64,000 nt of DNA from an uncultured Prevotella sp. Its GTDB lineage: Bacteria > Bacteroidota > Bacteroidia > Bacteroidales > Bacteroidaceae. The stretch spans positions 1 to 64,000 of the forward strand of contig CAMKTS010000013.1 of assembly GCA_946415755.1 (NCBI GenBank), given 5' to 3'. Shown in pieces: positions 1 through 6,477 of the stretch. Both the position numbers and the translations under genes were made by a program. The notes under the pieces were generated by a model, which was given only the letters and a program-made list of their open reading frames with translations, did not search any database and was not told the DNA's origin. Position 1 is the stretch's first letter. Every line of letters starts with the position of its first letter.

Positions 1-132
1 GGTCGGCAACTTCCCTTGTTCAACGAGTTTATAGACATACTGACGGGTACAGCCTCGTAAATTCCCTGCGGTAGAAATACGTCGCAAATTTATAGGAATT
101 TTCCGAAGCAACCAAAAACAGTCATCAAAGTG
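1..132 (-). CDS. Possible 5' part of a helix-turn-helix (excisionase-like) DNA-binding protein, cut by window edge
   Basis: The minus strand is open from a TAA at 133-135 to the left edge of the window. The part nearest the edge reads GCTRQYVYKLVEQGKLP, which resembles the recognition helix of HTH_17/excisionase-type domains (typically 'sRqyvyrLieqGklP'). No ATG starts this frame. A TTG at 85-87 is the only plausible start, and it overlaps a promoter-like sequence, so either the start lies elsewhere or the frame is a remnant. The rest of the gene is outside the window. Family resemblance is by eye only. Confidence 0.3.
85..116 (-). promoter_or_regulatory. Bacteroidetes-type promoter, reading off the left edge
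   Basis: TTTG at 116-113 is followed after 20 nt by TAAATTTG at 92-85. This is an exact match to the primary sigma factor consensus TTTG / TAnnTTTG of Bacteroidetes. It would start a transcript near position 78-80 running left out of the window. The only candidate start codon of the HTH-like frame overlaps it. Confidence 0.4.
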
Positions 133-226
133 TTAAAAATAGAATATTGCTGATAATCAATAATTTAAAACGCTGCGTGGGTCTTCGATTTATTCAAAGG
201 ACAATGGGTTAATAAAGATTGTAGCA
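133..226. other. AT-rich spacer, nothing recognised
   Basis: About 95 nt with stops in all frames and no hairpin or promoter that I can support. Confidence 0.5.
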
Positions 227-250
227 TGCGGGGACTGTCCCCCTGTGAGG
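227..250. repeat. Half of a terminator-like palindrome
   Basis: The stretch GGGGACTGTCCCCCTGTGAGG matches the loop and right arm of the perfect hairpin at 46872-46904 almost base for base, but the left arm is missing. It ends exactly where similarity to the regulator gene begins (251), so it marks a rearrangement junction. Confidence 0.5.
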
Positions 251-256
251 CGGTAG

Positions 257-376
257 CCAGGCGCCTATATAGCAGACGTAGCATACCGCAGCGGTTTCTC
301 TGATCCAAAATATTTCAGCAAGTGCTTCAAGAAACTCACAGGCATGACGCCTACCGAGTTTCAGAATCCCCAGTGA
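257..376 (+). pseudogene. Fossil 3' end of an AraC-type hybrid regulator
   Basis: Thirty-nine codons plus a TGA stop encode the last part of an AraC/HTH_18 domain, starting PGAYIADVAYRSGFSDPKYF and ending in TPTEFQNPQ. This is nearly identical to the C-terminus of the intact regulator at 6478-8880, with only a few substitutions. Homology at DNA level starts at about 251, where a TAG (254-256) stands in place of a CAG codon. No upstream part of the gene remains; the left neighbour is half of a terminator-like palindrome. It is a decayed or truncated paralogue and not a working gene. Confidence 0.75.
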
Positions 377-416
377 TTACTTTTTATTGCTGAGTCCGAA
401 GCTGAAATCCATTCAA

Positions 417-446
417 GAAGTGCACAACGGAACCGTTGTACACTTC
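417..446. terminator. Hairpin downstream of the first small-protein gene
   Basis: An inverted repeat (GAAGTGCACAACGG pairing with CCGTTGTACACTTC, one mismatch) lies 15 nt past the stop of the leftward gene 462-611 and 40 nt past the regulator fossil. There is no clear T-run on either side, so it may be an RNA 3'-end stabiliser more than a classical terminator. Confidence 0.45.
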
Positions 447-461
447 TGTGAATAATGACTG

Positions 462-611
462 TCAGTCAGCATTATCTTCAACGTCGCTGACACCACCCCA
501 GCCTCCAAAACCATCCAGACCGGCAGCATTGGCTGAGCCAGCCAACAGAACCTGTTCTTGTCTAATGGCCATAACGTTTATTTCAGGTGTTTGATATGTT
601 TTCTTGTTCAT
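462..611 (-). CDS. Small protein (49 aa) of the KKxYxxP type
   Basis: The ATG at 611 gives a 49-residue protein beginning MNKKTYQTPEINV, with LLAGSANA at residues 22-29 and a glycine/tryptophan-rich stretch GFGGWGG before an acidic end. A purine-rich GAAGGAAGAA lies about 12 nt upstream. It follows the stop of the large secreted protein 631-2235 by 19 nt and is probably its co-transcribed partner. Two other small genes (2296-2484 and 46717-46866) share the pattern M-x-KK-x-Y-x-x-P, a hydrophobic/polar middle, then L(L/M)x(A/G)S. Such short proteins are common but unexplained in Prevotella. There is no signal peptide, lipobox or double-glycine leader that I can defend, so I assign no function. 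Confidence 0.7.
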   Translation of the reverse strand: MNKKTYQTPEINVMAIRQEQVLLAGSANAAGLDGFGGWGGVSDVEDNAD

Positions 612-630
612 AACATGTTCTTCCTTCTCT

Positions 631-2235
631 TCATTTAAAAATTACTTTTTTGCCGTTTACGATGTACACTCCCTTACTGGGCTTGGCCACACGCTGACCG
701 CTGAGACTATAGACAGTACTCTCGTTAAGAGTCATCATCGTACCATCAGCCTTGATGGTGCCAATAGCTGTTGTTCCACCGTCGATGATGAAGTTCAGCA
801 TGGGTGCAAGAGCACCACCAGCACCTGTGTACTCCAGATAAGCACGGAAGGGCTTGATGTTGTGCGAGCCTGTGCCAGCTTTGTAGAGTTGATTGCTCTT
901 AAAGTAGTAGTTGCCTTCACTGATGGTGGTCTTGCTGTATGTTCCCACAAAGTTCCAGTTGGCAATCGTCTGCTTGGGGGTAGCCGACACAATATCTACG
1001 CCAGTAATTGTGGCCTCTGTGAAAGGGCTGCTCACCATGATGGCGTAGGGCTTGTTGGCAGCAGTCTCTGTGACAGTGCTGAATGTCAGCGTCGTGTTGT
1101 CGCCACTGGTCAGTTCGGCCACCTTGACATCTTCGCCGAATGCACTCTTCAGCTGTGCGTTGGTCATAGCGAACGGCAGGCAAATGGTGCTCCACGCATT
1201 GGCAGCGATGCTGCGTTTCAGTTCTACGTTTACACCATTGACGGCAGATGGAGCATAATCCTCGTTATCATCAAGGCTATACTTATTTACCGCGAATGTT
1301 ACTTGCGATAATCTGGAGTTGCCCACTGGCCAGTCGAAACGTATCTTCTTTAGGCCAGGAGTCACCTTATGTGTCATTTCAAAGCTCTGAGCATCGCTGC
1401 TACCCAGCGTGAAGGTCTCACTAAACTCTGTGTCATCATTCATGTCGGTAATGGTTATCTTCAGCTGTGGAGAGCCGCTTCTATAGCTACATATAGCCTT
1501 GAAGGTATAGTAGCACGAAGCATTCGTATTGTTTACGAAGAAATTGTCAACAGAGCTTCCTTCCGACACCCAATCAATGTATGAAGGATTACCGCCATCA
1601 GCTGCGTGGTATCGGGGCTTTGATGTAGTTGTTGCAGAACCTGACGAGAGGTCGAGGTAAGTGCTTTCACTCTCTAGTGGCCATGTTCCAAACTCGGTAG
1701 CGGGGTTAAATGCCTGGAAGGTGACATTCTTGAAGTTACAGCCACCTGAGTTGTTGTTAAACTCAAATCGCAGAACCTTATTTCCTTCTGTGATTGGCTT
1801 AAAGAGGTATCCCGTTTTGTTATCGTCACCAGAGTTGAAGGTCAGCGTCTGGTTCAGTTCAACGGTAGAGGTTGCAACGTCTGTCACCTTCACAGTCACC
1901 TTGGCTTCGTTACCGGAATTGTTGGCGTACGATAGGAAGAACTTGATGATATAGTAGTTCTCTGTTGAATTGTGTACATTGAACTCTACGTAGTTCTGGG
2001 CCTTGTTCTCTGAACTGTTAGAGGGTATCCAGTCAATCTTGTAGCCATTTTCGGCACTAGCATCAGCTGTTTTGTGGGGATAAGAATTAGTAATGATTGC
2101 CTTAGACATATCGAGATATGTCGTCGGTTCGCCAACGAGTGGCCATTCTTGGTAGTCGTCTGCCCACACCGTGTTCGTGCCTCCTACTAATGCCAGCAGG
2201 AGCAGGGCTGTTTTCATAATTTGTTTCTTTTTCAT
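631..2235 (-). CDS. Secreted two-module carbohydrate-binding-like protein with sorting tail
   Basis: A signal peptide (residues 1-25, ending NTVWA) precedes two homologous beta-rich modules. Both open with WPL...TYLD: about 30-175 and 183-315. They look like jelly-roll carbohydrate-binding domains. A third domain (about 330-500, WSTICLPFAM...FRAYLEY) recurs in other secreted proteins here. The chain ends in a tail with the pattern SLSGQRV...GVYIVNGKKV, the Prevotella-type C-terminal sorting signal. I see no catalytic domain, so the likely role is binding a polysaccharide at the surface or outside the cell. It lies in a leftward run with the CE8 esterase gene and is followed at 19 nt by a small KKxYxxP gene. 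Base composition is more AT-rich than the CE8 gene. Module identity is inference from pattern. Confidence 0.7.
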   Translation of the reverse strand: MKKKQIMKTALLLLALVGGTNTVWADDYQEWPLVGEPTTYLDMSKAIITNSYPHKTADASAENGYKIDWIPSNSSENKAQNYVEFNVHNSTENYYIIKFFLSYANNSGNEAKVTVKVTDVATSTVELNQTLTFNSGDDNKTGYLFKPITEGNKVLRFEFNNNSGGCNFKNVTFQAFNPATEFGTWPLESESTYLDLSSGSATTTSKPRYHAADGGNPSYIDWVSEGSSVDNFFVNNTNASCYYTFKAICSYRSGSPQLKITITDMNDDTEFSETFTLGSSDAQSFEMTHKVTPGLKKIRFDWPVGNSRLSQVTFAVNKYSLDDNEDYAPSAVNGVNVELKRSIAANAWSTICLPFAMTNAQLKSAFGEDVKVAELTSGDNTTLTFSTVTETAANKPYAIMVSSPFTEATITGVDIVSATPKQTIANWNFVGTYSKTTISEGNYYFKSNQLYKAGTGSHNIKPFRAYLEYTGAGGALAPMLNFIIDGGTTAIGTIKADGTMMTLNESTVYSLSGQRVAKPSKGVYIVNGKKVIFK

Positions 2236-2295
2236 CTGTTTTGTTCTTTATAGTTTAAAAATCTGTAGAGTGTCGGTTTTGCCTGAATTCCCATA

Positions 2296-2484
2296 TTAGA
2301 ATGGGAATTCAAGGTCATTACCGAATGGTATCATTTTTGGAGCGAGGTTCATCTCGGGGTTGTCGCCAATGGCTATTTCAAAAGACAGAGAGTTACCCTG
2401 TACTGATGCTACCATGAGACTGTTCATGGTGTTGGCCAGCGTGATAGTCTCCATCAGCGGTTGTGTATATTCTTTCTTTTTCAT
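2296..2484 (-). CDS. Small protein (62 aa) of the KKxYxxP type
   Basis: Taking the ATG at 2484, the protein begins MKKKEYTQPLMETITL and carries SLMVASVQG at about residues 21-29, then a hydrophobic, proline-containing end. An ATG three codons upstream (2493) is also possible; I prefer 2484 because the two sister proteins start directly at the KK motif. It begins 13 nt after the CE8 esterase stop (2498) and lies 60 nt before the binding protein 631-2235, so it sits inside a leftward operon. Function is unknown. Confidence 0.65.
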   Translation of the reverse strand: MKKKEYTQPLMETITLANTMNSLMVASVQGNSLSFEIAIGDNPEMNLAPKMIPFGNDLEFPF

Positions 2485-2497
2485 TGTCACCATTATA

Positions 2498-5400
2498 TTA
2501 TTTAACTACTTTTTTTCCTTTTACGATGTATATCCCCCTTGATGGTTTTTGCACACGCTGACCGCTGAGATTATAGAGGTCACTACTTACATCGGGCATC
2601 ATACTGCTTACATTTTCAATTCCTGTCGTCTCGCTGAAGTCGATGGTCAGCACGGGGGCATTGCTGGCAACTGTCAGGTAGGCACGGTAGGCGTTCACCT
2701 GCTGCGGAGCAGAGGCATCGACCTTGAAGAAGGCCACCTGGCCGTCATGATTCTGCAGCACATAGCTGCCCGTGGGAACCAGCGTCCTGCTATAGACACC
2801 CGTCAGGGCACCAGCAGTAGCCGTTGTGACATTGTTCTCGACGATGCTGCTGACCGTAAACTCGTAGCTACCTTCGGCAGCATTGACAAGTACCGGTGTG
2901 TTGGCAGGCAGCGTACCCGTCACCTCCGTGGCCACTGCTTTGTTGGCACCAGCCTCGGCGGTCAGAGTGTATGCCTTGACGTCGGCAGGAATCTGGGCAT
3001 CGTATGGCAATACCAGCGTGGCAGCCTTGGCAGCGCTGACGGTCAGCGTGTAGGCAGCATCGACAGTAGTCTTTCCGCCCAGTGAGCCATACTCGTTGAC
3101 GGCCTGCACGGTGTAGCGTCCGCCACCCTGCACGGCATATTCGGTGTCAGAGGTGATGGCTTCTACATGACCTGCACCATCGATGATAAGATAGCAGATG
3201 GCGTATGGTACAGCCTGCCACGTCAGCTTGCCGTTGGCGTAGTCAGCACCGGCAGGAGCCTCTACAGCCTCGAAGAATTTGCGGGGGTTCCAGTCGTCGT
3301 CGCCAGTGGTGACGGCCTCGTAGGTATAACGGGCTGCCTCCTCGGTGCTGAGCACGGCCTGACGGGTGACGGGACTGGTCTCACCAGGAGCGAGCTTATC
3401 CTCATCAACCTTATAGGTGGTGCGGCGGTTGTTCAGGTCGACGGGATTGCCATCGGCATCCATCGTGTTGTATTCGGCAAAGAGCTTCGGTGCGATGTGC
3501 CACTCGCTCCATCCCTCTGCAGCGAGGGTAGTCTTCAGCGTGGTATTGATCCATACGGCGATGGGCTGGTTCTGCCAGGCGCGTCCCAGTTTGTTGGCAC
3601 CTCCCTTGCCGTCAATGGTGTTGTTCACCAGGACATAGCCCCACTTGGTACCGGCAGCATGGCTGGGAGCCACAATGACGCTACCCTCTCGGGCCAGACG
3701 GAAGGTGGAGTTCTCGATGTAGTTGTCACCGGCACCGTAGTAGAAGTCGACGGCACCCTCGATGAGACAGTTGTTCACGTACTGACGGGCACTGCTGTTG
3801 CGTACATCGGTATACCACGTATCCTGATAGGAGCGGAACTGGCAGTTGTTGAATGCCTGACGGTCGTTGCGGCTGCTCATGGCCAGACCCATCGGACCTG
3901 CCTGCTTCTCAACGCCGTAGCTGTCGATATAGGAGATGTTCTCGGTATAGAAGTCGGTGCTGTTCACCTGTACCACACCCTGCTTGCCGTAGGTCTTCGA
4001 CTCGGGGTTGTTGGTAGAGTATTCCCAGCCAATGTCCGACGAGCCGCCGTTGTTAATCCAGTAGCAGATAACGGTCTTTTCCTTGTCCTGGCCGATGAGG
4101 TGGATGAAGGGCTTGTTTTCGGGAATGGTCACCAGTTCCTCGTAGGTACCGTTCTTGACGAAGATGAGCCAGGGGGCGATGCGTCCAGTGGGAGCAGCGT
4201 CAATGGCATCCTGAACCGTCTTGTAGTTGCCTGTGCCGTCCTGTGCCACTACGGCATCAAACACCTTGGCAGTGGGAACGGGTCGCTCCATGACGGTGAA
4301 GGTGATGTCGCGTGCGGGGAAGGCATTGCCGCTAAGGTCGGTGATGGCATCAGCACCGATGCTGAGTGTATATTGCTGACCGTATGAGAGTCCATGATAG
4401 GCGTAGGTGACACTCTTGCTGCCAAAGGAGCCAGTGAGCGTCTCGCCATTCAGCGTGACAGTGCCCGTTCCGGCCTTGACACGCTCGTTGAAGCTAAGCA
4501 CGATATTGCCACGGGCCGAAGCACTGGTGCTGCCCTCGGCGGGCGAACTGCTGACGAGCTGCGGGGCCTCCGTATCATCGGCGGCCGTCTGGTCGGCAAA
4601 GATGATGACATCGGCCAGATAGAAGCCCTCGGTACCGGAATGGCTGCCGCCGTCGAAGAAGTCACTCGTCTCATCTTCTATCCAGCGGATGTACACCATG
4701 CCGTCGATGGCCTTGGTGTCCAGTTCATAGTCCATATTGACCCACTCGCTGCTGGGGTTTTCAGAAAGGGTCAGCGTTTTGAGGGTGGTGAAGCCCTCAG
4801 TGCTGCTGGTAGTGCTCAACTGCAGCAGCTGACGCTGACGCACACAACTGTTGTTGGCTGCCACAAGACTGTGGATATTAATCTTGTCGTAGTCCTTCAC
4901 GCTGAACGAAGCCACGAAGGCACGGGGAATCTGCTCCGACTTGCTCCAGTCGGTATAACGGCGGGCTGCCCACAACTCCTTGCCGCCGAACGAAGCCTTT
5001 CCGCTGCCCCAGCTGGTGCTGGCTTGGTTGGGTCCCTGATAGAACAGCATGACGCCGGTATTGTCGGTAGAGAAGGCATAGTCGGCAGCACGGTTGCCGC
5101 GAGCCGAGTTCTTGTCGTTATTGAAGTCCCAAGCCACGATGAAGGGGATGACATCGAAGCTGGCCGTCACCTCGGTATTACCATTGACGGTGACGATACG
5201 ACTCAACTCAGAGCTGCCCGTCTCCCAGGTGAGGAAGTTGGTGACGTTGTTGGGAACAACGGTCAATGTTACCTCCGTACCCTCATCATACTTACCATTG
5301 ATTGGTTCGGGCGACAGCACTACCTCACCCCACTTGGCACCGTCGCCAGCCATGTTGACGGTCAGCGTATAGGTCTCTACAGTGCCGAAGACGGCCGTAA

Positions 5401-6307
5401 CCGCCGTATTGTCGGTAATCGTTGTGGTATAGGTGGGCGTGGTAGCCAGTTGGTTGCCACCGGCATCCTGCCACTCCTTGAATTTGTAGCCCGACAGGTT
5501 GTTGCCCGTGAAGCTGACTTCGCTGCCGCTCACCACGGCATTGCCTACGGGAGTCATGGCCACATAGCCTGCATCGGCAGGGGTGGCTGCGGCAGCCAGC
5601 GAGCAGACCGTCTCACCGGCCAGTGCCTCACCCGTCACCTTGAAGCTATTCAGGTACATGTCGCCCGTAGCCTTGGCATCATAGCCGATGAGGGCGCGCA
5701 CCTTCACGCTGGCCTGTCCGTCGACGGCCAGTGCAGCCTTCGTCTCGTTGAAGTTGCTCCAGCTGCTGCCCGTGTTGTTCTGGGTGCTGCTGCAGAGCCA
5801 GGTCGCACCACCGTCGGTAGACACCAGCACATACACCGGCAAGGTCCGGCTGTTGTTGCCCGACATGCGGCAGGAGAACTGCAGGTTCTTGTAGCCCGTT
5901 GCCGACAGCTCCACCTCGGCATAGTTATAGTGTTGGGCAGCGTCGGTGGGGTTGCTGATGACCTGCGGCGATGCCGTATACATGCGCAGGGCACCATTAT
6001 TATAATTAGAGATGTACCACTTCTTCGAGCCGTCGGTCGAAAAGACGGTCAGCGTACCCGATGTAACACTTCCCGATGTAGGATAGAAGAAGGGCTGCTG
6101 TGTGGAGAAGTTGTACTCCATGTTCTGTTTGGCCTCGGCCGATGCCGTGTAGTACGTCTTGCTGCCATCCGTAGAGGATGCCGTGTACTTGACATCATTC
6201 GAGAAGTCCCATGCGGCCAGTGTCACCTGGTCGGCCTTTGCCTGTGTCACTCCTGCCAGCAGGGCGAGGGCGGCCAAGGCGTTTCTTAGTAAATGTTTCT
6301 TTCTCAT
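2498..6307 (-). CDS. Large modular pectin methylesterase (CE8)
   Basis: Removes methyl esters from homogalacturonan, opening it to lyases. I start at the ATG at 6307, where a good signal peptide begins (MRKKHLLRNALAALALLAG, ending QAKA); an upstream in-frame extension has no such feature and runs through the promoter. Of about 1269 residues, roughly: jelly-roll-like module 26-235, two InlB-type repeats 235-385, second jelly-roll 385-585, bacterial Ig-like (Big_5/SbsA) 590-680, CE8 beta-helix 690-1010, a shared penultimate domain 1090-1225, and a tail ending IVKGKKVVK. CE8 signatures seen: NYKTVQDAIDAA, RQAFNNCQF, YQDTWY, GAVDFYYG (usual GTVDFIFG, catalytic Asp present) and LGRAW (usual LGRPW). 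First gene of a leftward run with a small protein and a binding protein. Very long for the family because of the added modules. Confidence 0.9.
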   Translation of the reverse strand: MRKKHLLRNALAALALLAGVTQAKADQVTLAAWDFSNDVKYTASSTDGSKTYYTASAEAKQNMEYNFSTQQPFFYPTSGSVTSGTLTVFSTDGSKKWYISNYNNGALRMYTASPQVISNPTDAAQHYNYAEVELSATGYKNLQFSCRMSGNNSRTLPVYVLVSTDGGATWLCSSTQNNTGSSWSNFNETKAALAVDGQASVKVRALIGYDAKATGDMYLNSFKVTGEALAGETVCSLAAAATPADAGYVAMTPVGNAVVSGSEVSFTGNNLSGYKFKEWQDAGGNQLATTPTYTTTITDNTAVTAVFGTVETYTLTVNMAGDGAKWGEVVLSPEPINGKYDEGTEVTLTVVPNNVTNFLTWETGSSELSRIVTVNGNTEVTASFDVIPFIVAWDFNNDKNSARGNRAADYAFSTDNTGVMLFYQGPNQASTSWGSGKASFGGKELWAARRYTDWSKSEQIPRAFVASFSVKDYDKINIHSLVAANNSCVRQRQLLQLSTTSSTEGFTTLKTLTLSENPSSEWVNMDYELDTKAIDGMVYIRWIEDETSDFFDGGSHSGTEGFYLADVIIFADQTAADDTEAPQLVSSSPAEGSTSASARGNIVLSFNERVKAGTGTVTLNGETLTGSFGSKSVTYAYHGLSYGQQYTLSIGADAITDLSGNAFPARDITFTVMERPVPTAKVFDAVVAQDGTGNYKTVQDAIDAAPTGRIAPWLIFVKNGTYEELVTIPENKPFIHLIGQDKEKTVICYWINNGGSSDIGWEYSTNNPESKTYGKQGVVQVNSTDFYTENISYIDSYGVEKQAGPMGLAMSSRNDRQAFNNCQFRSYQDTWYTDVRNSSARQYVNNCLIEGAVDFYYGAGDNYIENSTFRLAREGSVIVAPSHAAGTKWGYVLVNNTIDGKGGANKLGRAWQNQPIAVWINTTLKTTLAAEGWSEWHIAPKLFAEYNTMDADGNPVDLNNRRTTYKVDEDKLAPGETSPVTRQAVLSTEEAARYTYEAVTTGDDDWNPRKFFEAVEAPAGADYANGKLTWQAVPYAICYLIIDGAGHVEAITSDTEYAVQGGGRYTVQAVNEYGSLGGKTTVDAAYTLTVSAAKAATLVLPYDAQIPADVKAYTLTAEAGANKAVATEVTGTLPANTPVLVNAAEGSYEFTVSSIVENNVTTATAGALTGVYSRTLVPTGSYVLQNHDGQVAFFKVDASAPQQVNAYRAYLTVASNAPVLTIDFSETTGIENVSSMMPDVSSDLYNLSGQRVQKPSRGIYIVKGKKVVK

Positions 6308-6351
6308 TGTTGTTTGGTTTGAAGTTAATAGATTTGTCACTGTTATGCCTG

Positions 6352-6359
6352 CAAAGGTA
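6352..6359 (-). promoter_or_regulatory. -7 element of the CE8 gene promoter
   Basis: TACCTTTG (TAnnTTTG consensus) lies 44 nt upstream of the CE8 start. No TTTG occurs at the expected -33 distance, which fits a promoter needing an activator. A box related to those upstream of GH95 and SusC lies about 40 nt further up (6399-6413). Confidence 0.55.
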
Positions 6360-6390
6360 GAAAAGGGAGGGGGAAAACGGTGGTAGAAAG

Positions 6391-6448
6391 GTACGGAAGG
6401 AGTGAAAAATCGTCCGTCCGTACTTTTTTCCACCATTTTTCTTGGTGG
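6391..6448. promoter_or_regulatory. Divergent control region with inverted repeats
   Basis: Between the CE8 gene and the regulator are GTACGGA (6391-6397) and its inverse TCCGTAC (6417-6423), the box GGAGTGAAAAATCGT (6399-6413), and TTTTTTCCACCA (6424-6435) followed by an inverted TGGTGG (6443-6448). The 12-mer TTTTTTCCACCA recurs exactly upstream of SusC (53153-53164), and the GGAG...AAAAATCGT box recurs upstream of GH95 (12697-12712). Probable operators for the AraC-type regulators; this is inference from repetition and position. Confidence 0.5.
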
Positions 6449-6472
6449 TTTGCCGCGAAATGTGTAATTTTG
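6441..6472 (+). promoter_or_regulatory. Promoter of the regulator gene
   Basis: CTTG (6441-6444) and TAATTTTG (6465-6472) are separated by 20 nt, one base short of the Bacteroidetes consensus. The expected start of transcription (about 6477-6479) coincides with the ATG at 6478, so the message may be leaderless. Confidence 0.45.
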
Positions 6473-6477
6473 GCAAC

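Noticed and set aside
462..611. RiPP precursor with a double-glycine leader
   Set aside because: No GG/GA cleavage site in the usual setting, and no peptidase transporter or modifying enzyme gene in the window; kept only as a weak lead.
604..1311. 235-codon plus-strand frame
   Set aside because: Opposite the secreted binding protein, whose signal peptide and sorting tail show the real frame.
4394..6289. 631-codon open frame on the plus strand opposite the CE8 gene
   Set aside because: Antisense shadow of a high-GC coding sequence; no signal peptide, no known motif, low-complexity composition, and the minus-strand CE8 signatures are unambiguous.
6308..6436. 43-codon N-terminal extension of the CE8 protein
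   Set aside because: It crosses the -7 promoter element and operator-like boxes and precedes a clear signal peptide start at 6307.
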